The notes beneath the pieces are model-generated. The model was not told where the DNA came from and did no database searches. It saw nothing but the letters and a program-made list of their open reading frames with translations. A stretch of 64,000 nucleotides of DNA from Pseudopithomyces maydicus (lineage: Eukaryota > Ascomycota > Dothideomycetes > Pleosporales > Didymosphaeriaceae): positions 186,001 through 250,000 of the forward strand of contig JANTUC010000009.1 of NCBI GenBank assembly GCA_026873275.1. Direction: 5' to 3'. A program made the position numbers and the translations under genes. Positions 22,305-33,422 of the stretch are shown here, one piece after another. Numbering within the stretch: position 1 is the first letter of the stretch; each line of letters begins with the position of its first letter.

Positions 22305-24492
22305 GTTTTATCAGGGAACGACAGGCGTAATTAAGTCTATGGCAAAAGATTGACAACTCGAGTAAATATATGGCTGATGGGGAAAGATCTGCTGAGCTGG
22401 AATTATATGGTTCTACGAATGAAGTGTACAGCCTCCCCTAGTTCGGACTTCCCAGTCGGAAAGACCTTGCGAGCATGGATCTTACGCCCTTAAGGTGGGC
22501 CTTGGATTATGGGGTTCGCCTAAACTGTACATAGTTGCTTGGTGCACAATTCTTCACCTTACAATGATAATGCATATTTATAAATTTCGCATTCATCTTA
22601 CTTCCGTGGCGATGAAAAGTAGGACTAGAGTAGTAGGCTTTCGTGCGACAACATCTCCGTGTAAACAGCTCTTCTAATGCAGGCACTCGCAGTCTTACTT
22701 AAGATACCCTTGCGGCGCTAGAAGTCCAAAGCAGCATTGGCGGAGCATGGCAATTTTAAATACAAGCTACGGAACAATAACCCCCCGGCTTTCACAGCAT
22801 GGCTTGTAAAGCTTAGGCCATGATGCCTGATGGGGAACCTGGGATGCCAATAATGGCAACCGGTTGGTTTCATGCTGTCTTGTTCTTACCATGAACCCAA
22901 GCCCGGCTCAGGAGGTTGTCAATGTTGGAGACAATTCTTACTTGCCGGTTATCTGAGCGCATATAGGTAGGTAGGTAGGTACATGGCGGCTCCCAAGCGC
23001 TGCAGCTCTCGTTCTTCGCTTTTGACAAGCGATCATCAACCACTAACCCAACTTAGCTTAAACAATTCTTTTTTAGGAGCGTGTCCATACTATAATATCT
23101 GTGTGCAGGCAGTCCTTTAGTGTACCCGGGACACGGCATCTTTTAGCTTGCTTCTTTGCACTTGTAGTCGTGTTTTGATATCATATCTAAGTTTCCTGGC
23201 GCTCCGAGCTGTACGATCTCGTTGTACTTGACCAATCCGATTTTAACTTGGCAATAATCTTTTATCTATTAAAGCTGTTCTTCGTCCAGCCTTTGAAGTG
23301 GGTCGTGAATATCTCGTGATTGTATAGTAGTGTTAGGCGAGATGTGAAAGTTGTGATTACTGTTGTAATCTAGATGAACATAAGCCGCCCGCAGCACCGC
23401 TGGTTGTTGTTCACTGCGCCACAGCATACACGGTTGCTTAGTAGCGTTGACATGCACCGTCGACAACCTCCTAGACTTCCTAGAAATATCGAGTATCATA
23501 TCTGCAATCTCAAGAAAGTGGAAGGTTACCGGAGTACGAATTTGCGCTACATGCTCGGGTGCCGTTCATTTCCAGCCCAGAATACCTTTTAGGTAGCCCC
23601 GTGTTGCGCACCGTCAGAATTACCAGTATAGTGGATTGTGACCAAAGACTAGGGAACCGGTGCCACAGTTTGGGATGGTTTTCAAGCGCTTGTGCGATCA
23701 TTTCGTAGCGGAACATTTACCTTGTTCTGTTAGCCGTACTGATGGTCCTGCACAGCACCAAGCTAATACCTACGCTTGACCAAGGTTACGCACCCACGGG
23801 AAATTGCAAGCAAGCAAGATTTATGAATCCTTCAAGTTTCTAAATAATTAGGTATTATGCATGTAAAACCCATCGGAGCCACGCTCTAGCCGAGCCGGCA
23901 ATTGCAAGAGCACCGGATCACTGCTCGCTGTAGAGAATGGCAAACACGGATCTCATACAGTTCTCATCGACGGGTCTCATACAGCCCTTATCGACAATTC
24001 CAAGAAAAAACATGTTGCGAATAAAAGGCTCAGCCATTGGCTCAGCGAATCATCACCATCCCGTACTAAAAATACCCCTATCGGGTTGTTGCGCAGAGTG
24101 CAACTAACCACCCACCGGAGCAACACGAAGGGTGGTGTTACTGTATCTCGCCAGCCGGTACGACTACGAATGCAGGGTGAAACGTTTGGAACACCACTGC
24201 ACGCTGAGTTGTTGGCCCGAAGTGCCGGGCTCAAAAGTAAGTTTGACAAGCCCGTATCGGCGGCTCAGAGCAATCAGGCGAGGTTATCGCTCGAATTAAG
24301 GTTTTACAAGGTGATACTGGTATCTGGAAAAAGAAGAAAAGGATGCGTGTCGGCCACGTCCGTCTTTTTATCACGTCCGTGTTATCCCTTCTGTGTTCGT
24401 CATTTGTTTCTGGGTGCGTCTTTTCTACTACATATCGATTTACTGGACTTTCAAATAGGGAGTTCGTCGCGAAAGTTTACAATTGAATATCG
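22305..24492. other. Long divergent spacer, GH76 / permease
   Basis: No gene is supported in 2.2 kb. It includes a (ggta)n run at 22966-22982 and two tandem imperfect 22-bp copies (tctcatacag..atcgac) at 23950-23994. The region is fairly AT-rich. A gene lost to decay cannot be excluded. Confidence 0.5.
23950..23994. repeat. Two tandem 22-bp imperfect repeats
   Basis: Copies at 23950-23971 and 23973-23994 share tctcatacag and atcgac and differ mainly by C/T changes. Confidence 0.7.
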
Positions 24493-26296
24493 ATGCGAAG
24501 GCCCTGTGAAGATAGAGAGATGGAAGACCACCCTGAGTTTCAGGAGCCAAATGAAAAGTCCGCTTCGGTTGCTGCTGAAGGCCGTGTTCACCACGGAGAT
24601 CATGGTGCAGAAACAGAGCTACAAAGACGTCTATCGACACGTCATGTCACAATGATAGCATTGGGCTCATCAATTGGTATGGGTTTGTGGTTGGGGTCTG
24701 GAAAGTCGCTTGCATCCGGCGGTCCGGTTGGTAAGCATTGTTACTATGCATGGTGTTGTCTAGATATAGATGCTAATTATTAACCACTATAGCTATATTT
24801 TTGGGCTATATTCTCGCTGGATCGATGGTGTGGGCCGTCGCTCATTCCATTGGAGAGCTCGCAGTTATGTACCCGCTGCCTTCAGCATTTGTCCAATGGA
24901 CGAACAAATTTGTGTGCCCTTCTGCTGCTTTTGCTCTGGGTTGGGCCTACTGTAAGTCGGTGATTCTGGATAGACGTGAAGTCATTGATTAATTCATTCC
25001 AGGGTTCAACTACGTTCTCACTGTCGCCAATGAGATACAGATAACATCAGTTGTGCTGGGCTTTTGGACACATGAGATTCCCAATGCTGCCTGCATCACC
25101 ATTTTCTGGACCGTCGTGGTTGCCGCGAATATTTTCGGTGTCAATATATTTGGTGAGATTGAAGTCGTCGGTTCCTCTATTAAATTCGGTTGGATCGTTG
25201 TAGTCATTATCTCGTTGATAGGTAAGAATGCCCCTCATAGCCACCAGAATATCAGCTCACCTTTTCAACAGTCGTCTCTGCAGGAGGTGCACCTGCTCAC
25301 GGACCAATCGGTTTCCGCTATTGGAATTCAGATCCCTTCACGCATGGCTTCAAAGGCTTTTTATCCGTAATGCCAACTTGCATCTTCGCCATGGCAGGTT
25401 CCGAGAACTGCGGCCTAGTATCCGCCGAAACGAAAAACCCGCGAAAGTCTGTTCCACGAGCAGTAGGATCCATCTGGCTGCGTCTAAGTCTCTTCTACCT
25501 CGGCGGCGCGCTCATGGTATCGATCAACGTCGATCCACACAACGAGGATCTTTTCGGAGAGTCTGGCACAAACGCTTCACCATTCGTGATTGCGTATCGA
25601 GAAGCTGGTCTTCCGGCCCTCGCCCACATGATGAATGCAATCATCTTGGTCTCCGTGGTTTCCACCGGTACCGTATATGTGTATGGGGGCAGTCGCAACG
25701 TCCTCGGGCTCGCGCATCTGAACATGGCACCCAGGCAATTTAAACACGCTGATTCTTCCGGTCGCCCATGGCTTGGACTCGCATTAACTGCTACTCTCGG
25801 TGGAGGACTCGCCTACCTCAATGTGAAGAACAGCTCCGCAGATGTGTTCTCTTGGCTCTCTAACATGACATCTCTCTTTACACTATTCGGCTGGGGCATG
25901 ATCTGTCTGGCACATATCCGCTTTCGTCAGGCATGGTATACACAAGGCCGCACAGATGCAGAACTTCCCTGGAAATCTTGGACCTATCCGTATGGTGCTT
26001 GGTGGGGCCTTAGCTGGTGTATCATACTCATAATCGTTGAGTTCTACCTGGCTGTGTGGCCTCTGGGTAGTTCTCCGTCTGCTAAGGGGTTCTTCTCCAA
26101 CTACGTCTCCGTCATCGCAATAATAGTGCTTTATCTGGGTGCCAGGATGTATTTCCGGGGTCCGTGGTGGATCAGATTAACGGATATCGATTTAGATGCT
26201 AATAGGCGCTTCTATGTTAACGATGGAATGGAAAAGGGACCTAAAAAGGGACTTCGGGGCAAGACCCAACAGATTATTGGTTTTCTTTTCAACTAA
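24493..26296 (+). CDS. Amino-acid permease (AAT/APC family)
   Basis: Plasma-membrane amino acid-proton symporter of the yeast Gap1-type family; specificity is unknown. Four exons (introns 24731-24792, 24952-25002, 25222-25271) give 546 aa from the ATG at 24493, or 537 from 24520. A hydrophilic N-terminus leads into RHVTMIALGSSIGMGLWLGSG, the signature of the first membrane segment. The consensus GELAVMYPLPSAFVQW and AMAGSENCGLVSAETKNPRK regions are present. About 12 hydrophobic segments are visible, and the C-terminal tail is short. The frame is intact. Codon use is less GC-biased than in DPM1, uS9 or HIR3. Its long upstream region suggests regulated expression. Confidence 0.93.
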
Positions 26297-26569
26297 TGAA
26301 AGATGGTGCGAATGCAAACGAGTTAATAATTACATTATAATATTATCTCTGGTCCTTACGAAATCTGTTCCGCAAAACTTTGAACTATCAGTGATCAGTA
26401 CTGCCTATTTCTGCTCCAGATCTACTATCCCAACCTATCCACTAAAGCTATCCAACTCCCCACAAACCCCCTTCCATCCCAACCAACCCGCCCAAACCCA
26501 CCTACGCAGCCACACCGCCACCCCCTTCACCAGAATCCCTCCTCCCACCTACCCTCATCAGCAAAACAC

Positions 26570-27292
26570 CTAACTTTGACGCCCAATTAAATACTCACCC
26601 TCATCCCCCTTCCCCTCCCCACCCCTCTCTCCCTTTTCCCCACCAATCCTCCTCCACTTGAACTTCTTCTCCTCGACATCTACACACACAGTTAGCAGTT
26701 GATGCGGGATCAGGGATTGGGAATGGGAGCGCACTCACCATAGTAAATCTCCCCATCCAACCTCCTCCCCAACACCTCCTCAACCCCATCCTCCACATCA
26801 TACACCTCCTCCAGCTGCGTCGCTTCAAACGCCTCGCGCTCGATCTCCTCTCTCGGCGGGACGCGAAGCGGCGGGTCCCAGGTGGGCTGCCACCCCGCGA
26901 GGTCGAACGTGGGGTATCTTTTTTGACAAACGGACGATTGTAAGCTCATCTGCGGTTTTCTGCATACATATACATATATATATATAGATATACAAAGGCG
27001 AACTTGTATGTATATATATATATATATATGTATGTACGGATTTATGTATGAATGTATGGACAGATAGATGCTTACCCCATCTCAGCAAAGTCGCGAGCCT
27101 CGCCGGCGGTCGTGCGGATGAAGCCGCGGGCGCGGTCGACCACGATGAAGTGCTCTGCGTTGGGGTTTCGCTCTGCGGAGAGGGAGAGGATGGGGTTCGA
27201 GAAGGAGGTTCCGAAGGGGAAGCGGCGAGGAGGGGGCCTTGGTTGGCGCCCGAGTTGGTGTTGTTGTTGTTGTTGTTGGTGGTGGAAGACAT
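26570..27292 (-). CDS. Small protein of unknown function
   Basis: I do not recognise a named family. Three exons (introns 26918-27075 and 26680-26738) give about 168 aa. The start is Asn-rich (MSSTTNNNNNNTN). A conserved-looking core follows: NPILSLSAERNPNAEHFIVV, GFIRTTAGEARDFAEMG, YPTFDLAGWQPTWDPPLR and VEEVLGRRLDGEIYYGD, then a basic KKFKWRRIG end. One base is missing in the G4 run at 27216-27219, between LLAASP and FGTSFSNP. No signal peptide or membrane segment is seen. The first intron contains a long TA tract. That three exons join with consensus sites into coherent sequence is the main support. Confidence 0.65.
26965..27030. repeat. TA/TATG microsatellite in an intron
   Basis: Two ta-rich runs (about 26972-26988 and 27007-27036) lie inside the first intron of the small unknown gene. 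Confidence 0.8.
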
Positions 27293-28262
27293 CTCTTGTT
27301 GGAGGGAGAGTTAGGTACTAAAGGAGATATATATAGGCTGAACGTGGGATTGTACCACGATTGGGGGATTCTTGTTTACCGAGATGGAAATTGTTAGGTG
27401 GGCTGATTGGCTTTCGGGGTAGAGTTTGTTTGGTGTTTAGGTCTGGATGAGGGGGAGATTCTGGTTTTATATTATGTCTTGGTTATAGCCTTCACCGTTT
27501 TTTTCTTTCTTTTCAAGAAGTGAAGGAGAATTTATTTTGGCCCAACTCTTTTACTTTTACTCTCGTAACTTGGCTTCACCTGCTAGATTGTATTACTTAC
27601 AAATCCGCTGCACTCATCTGAAATATCGTAAAGCCGGTAAATCTTTTCTAGCACAATATATGTTTCTTTAGTTCTTTTCCCTTTCATCACTCTTCTCAAA
27701 AGTCGTCCTATCCCATTTCACCGTGAAGTATATATATGCGCTTTTTCTATAACAAAACAGACTCCTGCAGCAACACACATGCATGTCCCCAGGGTGAGAA
27801 TAAAGAAAACCTCGCAGCGTGACTAATCATAGATAGTAACTTGAAAGAAAAAAAGTGCTTCTAATAGTAGTAGACGACATAAGCATAAACTCTACAATTG
27901 GACCCTGACTTCGCACTTCTTTCCCTTTGTTAACAACGATACCTGCGCTTTATCTGCATCACCGCAACCAGCATCGACCTGCGCCAAAAAAAGGTATCTC
28001 AACCTGTACTAAAGAATCAACATATCGCAGCTACTCTCAAGATTAGCTACATTTATTGGCATACCCACGCTTACATAGTCAACAAATAGAACACATGCAC
28101 ATCAAAAACAAGACCTCCGTCATCTATATGTATATCCTCCAACTCAATTACTAATTTACCACATTACGTATATACAAATATATATACCCCATCACCATAC
28201 CTCATCACCATACCTCATCACCACATCAAGATGAAAAAAAACCCCTTCCCTCCCCCCACACA
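27293..28262. other. Intergenic region
   Basis: This AT-rich spacer lies between the start of the small unknown gene and the end of the transcription factor gene. No coding signal is seen. A catcaccatacct repeat (three copies) lies at 28188-28225. Confidence 0.55.
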
Positions 28263-28482
28263 TCACACGCCTCCTCCCCCACCCTCCAAAAACCCCTCCA
28301 ACCCCTCATAATTCAACGGCCGAAACAACTCATTGCTCAAATCCGCCCCGCTGCTCCCCAGCAAGCCCTCAAAGTTCTCAAACGCAGTGTCGAAATTCAA
28401 CCAATCGGGGCTGGCCTCGAAGTCGAATGCCGGGGTCGCGGTGGCGGTGCCCGTTGCAGCAGCAGCAGCAGCCATGTTGTGA

Positions 28483-28514
<32 letters not shown>

Positions 28515-30794
28515 TTGATGCTGATGTTGATGTTGATGTTGATGTTGGGCGTGGGCGTGAGCGTGGGTGTTGGCGTTGGGGGTTTGGGCGTGGGAAAGGG
28601 AGTGGTGGTGGGAGCCGCGTTCGCTGGAGGTGGGGTGTTGGCCTGGGGTTGGGGGAGGGGGAGGGGGTTGAGGAGGTGGTTCATGTGGGGTGTGGGTGCG
28701 GAGGGGGGTTTGGCGATTGATTCTGAGGTTGATTTTGGGATTGAGACTGGGATGTTTGGAGGCGGGGGTCGATGGGGGGACCGCTTGAGTTGTCAAGAGT
28801 TTGCCAGTTACTGAGGTGGTGTTGGGTATGGGGTTGAGCATCGGCTTTCGCGTTCGAATGCGAGAGAGGGTGAGGATGGTCGGGGACGGTGGCAGGGGTG
28901 TTTGCGGTGCGGGTGTTGCGGTCGGCGTTGTTGAGGACGGCGGTGCCGAGGTCGGCCATTGTGCCGGCGGACCACCAGGCATAGCGGAGGCGGTTGAGGA
29001 GGTGCACGCATTGGCCTAATTCTTCGGTGGCGCGGTTGATATGGACTTTGAGGCGGCGAGAGCGGAAATGGCGGTATACGACGGAGAGGGCGACGGAGAG
29101 GGCGTAGGGGACGAGAGGGAGAGGAGGAAGACGCTCGGGGGGCTCCGCGTTGAGGAGATGGATGACTCGGGTTGCGGAAAGACTTTGGCGCACGTAGGAT
29201 GGAGTTGACTTGACGGGAGCGTTGATGGAAAGCGATTTGTGAGAGGCCATGCACATCGTGTGGTGAAACAGTGACAGGAGACCTGAACCAGATTAGTTTT
29301 ACTGCTTCCCAACCAAACATCGATATGTACTCACTCATGATGGGTCCATCGAGTTTGTCCTCGCCATCACCCACCATCTCCTCGAAGCCTAGGAAATCGT
29401 CGCCTTCCCAACCAGTCTCTTCAGACTTGCTGCCGGGCCTGTAGTAGTCGATGACCTTGTCTAGCATTTCTGAAATCTGAAGCCACACACCGAAGGGACT
29501 TGACCGCTTTTCCGGGTCCATTGGTAGCTTCGTCAAGCTGTTATCACGCTCATGCATCAGGAGTGGTCTACCGTTCATGCACGCATTGATCTTGTCTAGA
29601 CTCCACAAGCACCAAAACAAGTCTTCCAGGTTTTCTTCGTCGTCGGACTTTTGATTCTTCCATTGGTGTCCGAACTGCAAACCAAACGTATGCGCGTGAT
29701 GGATAGCCTGTGCTAGATGCATGGAGGCTTGCTCCGCACCGTCCGGACCTTCGCAATGGAGCGATATCAGAGCCAGCACTTGAATGAGCACGACGCGATT
29801 TCTCTCGATTTTGGCCTCAATGCCCGCAATGACGGCATTGTACAATCGATGAGAGAACTCCCGCGGGCCCATCTTGCGAGGGTCGTCCCCTAGGCACAGA
29901 TGGCTGGCGGCATCGGCATGCTTGGACGCTACAATACATATGGCTTGCATCAACAGTCGCGACTCAGTACCATGTCTATATCGCTCATAAAAGACATCGT
30001 GGTCGACAAGCGGCAACAGCGGATGAATCAGATCGAAGTAGATGGTGAGAAGGCCGTCTTGACACTGGCGTGGCGGCAGAATGGAAACGCCGACTGCTTC
30101 CAGGTAGTGGCGGAGAGCTCGCTGGACCTTGACATCCTGGGTAGCTGTGGGGCTCGTATCATCGATGCGTGAAGGTGGCGCGCCGGGCTGGGTGGTAGAC
30201 GGGCGGCGGAGGGCAGGATTCTCACCTTCGATCCATTGGCCTATGGAGGGAATGACGGGGGACTGGGTGAGTTTTCCTTTTTCCGAGTAGACGTGCTCCC
30301 GGAGGACAGCCTCTGGATTCAGGTAACCAAGGCTAGAGCTAGGGTTAGCGACGAGCAGAAGAGACTTGGGCCCACGGTTGCCTACAAGTTGGGCGGCGTC
30401 TGGGCGGGCTGTTCGTCGGTCGGGCTGTAAGAGGCCATGGTGGAGAGGGATCCATCGTGCCTTTCGTCGCCCCGCTGGCTCCTTTGATCGTAGCTCTGGC
30501 CAGACGGGTGAGGTTCAGCTGTTGCATGGTTGGCGGTTTGTCCGCTTTTGGAAGAGCTTCCGGCATCCGCTTCGTCGTCGAAGGTATGGCTGCATCGCTT
30601 CTACTGGACGGTTAGAGGAGCGCCACCTGGGTTGAGGGATGCCCACCCTTCGTTTCTTGCACGACTCGCATGCGCGGTGAACGCCTGGGGAGCGACATTA
30701 GCAACCTGGCTGTCGGAGAACAGCACGTGGGCTCGTTACGCTTGCGCTTCCTGAAGAACTCGTTGTTTGCGGCGAACGTGATCATGGTGCTCAT
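28263..30794 (-). CDS. Fungal transcription factor with partial zinc-cluster motif
   Basis: Nuclear regulator of unknown target. Five exons are inferred, with introns 30685-30739, 30601-30646, 30333-30385 and 29283-29334. The N-terminus reads RKRKRVHRACESCKKRRKRC, the first half of a Zn2Cys6 cluster (Cx2Cx6C), but exon 3 has no further cysteine. A LGYLNPEAVLREHV block precedes the fungal-specific middle homology region (IHPLLPLVDHDVFYERY; LISLHCEGPDG; FWCLWSLDKINACMNGRP). The C-terminal third is Pro/Gln/His-rich with an HQ repeat and a run of about 11 Gln, then an acidic hydrophobic end (DWLNFDTAFENFEGLL) that may activate transcription. One base seems missing in the G6 run at 28703-28708 and another in the G-rich stretch 28645-28668. 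Corrected length is about 775 aa. Confidence 0.85.
28478..28545. repeat. Gln/His-coding CAR and CAY repeat
   Basis: On the minus strand, alternating cat-caa/cag units are followed by about 11 caa/cag codons, encoding (HQ)n and poly-Gln in the transcription factor. Confidence 0.85.
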
Positions 30795-31823
30795 CTCGAC
30801 GATGCTGCACAGTACAGGCCACGGGCTGGATATGGCAGACCACGGCGCTCTCGCGATACGAGGTTGGACGAACAGGCAGATTCAGTCTTGTCCTGCCGTT
30901 GCAGCACGTGAGAGTCGTTGCGATTGCCTCCCGCCTCCGCACTTTGCCCCGCTAGCTGATTGGTGCTCGGCCGCCTTGGAGCGCTCGGCCGCATGCCTGA
31001 CAATATATTGGCCCTTGGGATGCTGTGCTCCACTGCACCGAGCTGCCTGGGACCGTGCAGCGCTGCCTGGCCCTGCAGCCATGTACAATTTCCGTTGTTG
31101 CTGCTCGTGTCCTTTGGCCATGGGGAGGATGGTGGCTTGGCCGACCCATGGAAGGCTCCCCGCAACGCGGACGTCACGTGACATAAATTCTGGGGCTCCA
31201 GAGCCGCCGGTGGCAGACTGACGTTCCTCTTCTAGCACGACTATAAAGTGTTACCTGTGTGTAGCTATCATGTTTATGAATTGGGACTGACCCTTCGCTG
31301 GTGAATACACCCGTCAAGAACCTTTTTGTGTGTAGCTCTCTGTATATGTTGAAACCCAGAGACCTGCCAGCTTGGAGTGCTGGGTCGTGAATCGCCGTTA
31401 CATCTCTCTCTATACTTGCCCTCTACCTGCTCTTTCATGCCGGACACCCGTAGAACACCGCGATGGACACCTCCTACATATCGCATGAAAGGCAAACTAC
31501 CTTCCAATTTGAACCAACGCACCTTCTTCTTGAAGCATGGCCTGCCAATCACCCGTCACTCCAAACCATCACACCATCTAAAGAACCCCAATATCATGTC
31601 AAGATACAAAAACGACCCTGCATCTCAATAGGCAAAGTCGCACGCACGCATGCCGATCTGTTTGTCTCGAATCGGAACCATCGGAACGCGTCGCGCTGTT
31701 CCGAGAATTTATTTTCCACCCCATCCCGTACCCACCCACTCTCCCGTCCACCACGCACCCTCCCCTTCTCCTCCCTCCTTTCCCCCCTAAAAAAAAACAC
31801 CCACCCCCCACCGCCCCTCCAAA
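30795..31823. other. Divergent spacer, transcription factor / membrane protein
   Basis: About 1 kb without a supported gene. It presumably holds both promoters. The last 80 bp before the ATG at 31824 are C-rich (cccacc). Confidence 0.55.
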
Positions 31824-33080
31824 ATGCGCCGCCCAATCCTCCTCGCCGCAACCGTGGCCCTCCAATCCGGCCTCGCAGCCGCAGACTCAACAGTGACATG
31901 GCTATCGCCCTCGCGCTCCGCCGTCGTCAAGCTCCTCACGCCAGGGTACCCCCTCCGCGAGGAGGGCTCCGACCCAGACGTCGTATACCCGGCTGCCCTC
32001 ATCCTCAAGTTCTCGCTCTCGCCCGACAACAAGACGCTGCTCCTCGGCGACGAGGCCATCCTCCCGCTGCAAAACTACTACATCCCCCCGCGCCTGCTGG
32101 CGGTGCAGGTCCCGGCGGGCATGTCCGAGTACGGCGTGAGGACCATTGCGGAGGACGGGGACGATAAGCGGATCATGCGCAAGGGGACGCTGGAGCTGGA
32201 TTACGATCGGTTGGTGGAGGGGGATCCGACGGGGGCCGCCGTATTACAACCATAAGCCTGTGTTGCGGTTTAGGATTATGGGGGTGGGGAATGAGGGCGT
32301 GGATGCCGAGTTGGATGTCAAGGAGCAGGAGATTGTGCAGGTGAAGCTTGAGGATCAGAATGAGGGGGGTGGTCGAATGACGCGGCGCGGTCGTACCAGA
32401 TTACCAGTGTGGAGGTTCTGCCTGCTGGGGAGGTGTACGCGGGGATCTCGGCGGAGCTGGGAGACCATATGGGGGTGGAGGCGGATCAGGAGAAAGAATG
32501 CACGAGGAAGAATTGGAAGTGTCCAGATGAGGGGGTGTATGAGGCTGGATCTCCGTACCGGACGCCATACCGGTTCATCTGGCGGAGGAGGTTCGACCAG
32601 TATGGGAGGGTTGGCTCGTTGCGTCATGACTTTGTGGAGCAGTGGGAGATTTCCAAGCAAAAGGCATACGACGACCCGCTGAACTCTGCGCTCGTGGCTC
32701 TCGGCATATTGCTGGCTACTGTTTTGGCGATTGTAACCGGTGTCAAGTCTCGCGCCGCGAACGCTGCGAAGGCCAAGGCTCTCGCCGAGGAAGCAGCGAA
32801 GAAGCCTACTAAGAAGAAGGTGAAGGTTGCTAAGGCTGAAGGCGAGGAATCGGAGGAAGAGGAAGAAGAGGAGTCGGAGGATGAGGATGCCGCATGGTTG
32901 GGAGAGATGGCGAAAGAAGCCGGCGAAGTGCAGATGACGGTTGATGAGGCCTCGCAGCTTATTGATTTGATGTCTGATGATGAGGATCTAGACACTGCGG
33001 CCGCGATACCTGAAAGCAAGCCGAAGAAGAACAAGAACAAGAACAAACGTGTTGCTTTCAAGGCTGAGACTGATGAGTAG
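31824..33080 (+). CDS. Predicted ER/secretory type I membrane protein
   Basis: Family not recognised. A signal peptide (MRRPILLAATVALQSGLAAA) leads into a lumenal domain of about 270 residues with YYIPPRLLAVQVPAG, YYNHKPVLRFRIMG, SYQITSVEVLPAGEVYAG and TPYRFIWRRRFDQYG. A single membrane segment follows (ALVALGILLATVLAIVTG). The cytosolic tail starts with Ala/Lys-rich sequence, has a Glu/Asp run and ends with a basic KKNKNKNKR. Frame changes at 32219-32235 (two G5 runs) and 32364-32369 (G6) need missing bases; one extra base at the first place is the alternative. Corrected length is about 419 aa. The topology resembles ER quality-control or SPC/EMC-type accessory proteins, but no family claim is made. 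Confidence 0.75.
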
Positions 33081-33422
33081 CCAAGTAAAGGATTACAAAA
33101 ACAATTGTATTATATTCAAGATGTGATTTTTTTAACCTGCTTTGGTAATGTCCGTTGCTTTACAACACCTCACACCAACACCAATTACTGCCAACAAGCT
33201 CCCGCTGTTGCTCTGCCCGATCAACGAGAGTGGCCTGTCATAATATACGGGCCAGTGGTTCTGTGTGCTCACATCAGTATTTTCGTCTCTTCAGGTCATA
33301 TCTCTCTTGGAGATGCTGATTAACTACTGAATTCATTGCCCATGATTGCTGCAGTGCGTCGTTCAGTGAGCCTGGTGGCTGAGTGATGCTTGGATGTTTT
33401 TGTAGTATCGAGTATGGGCGTG
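33081..33422. other. Convergent 3' spacer
   Basis: These 342 bp lie between convergent stop codons and should contain both 3' UTRs. No repeat or gene is seen. Confidence 0.6.

Noticed and set aside
19061..30794. Secondary-metabolite gene cluster (hydrolase, permease and transcription factor together)
   Set aside because: No polyketide synthase, NRPS, terpene cyclase, P450 or dimethylallyl transferase is present, and housekeeping genes are interspersed.
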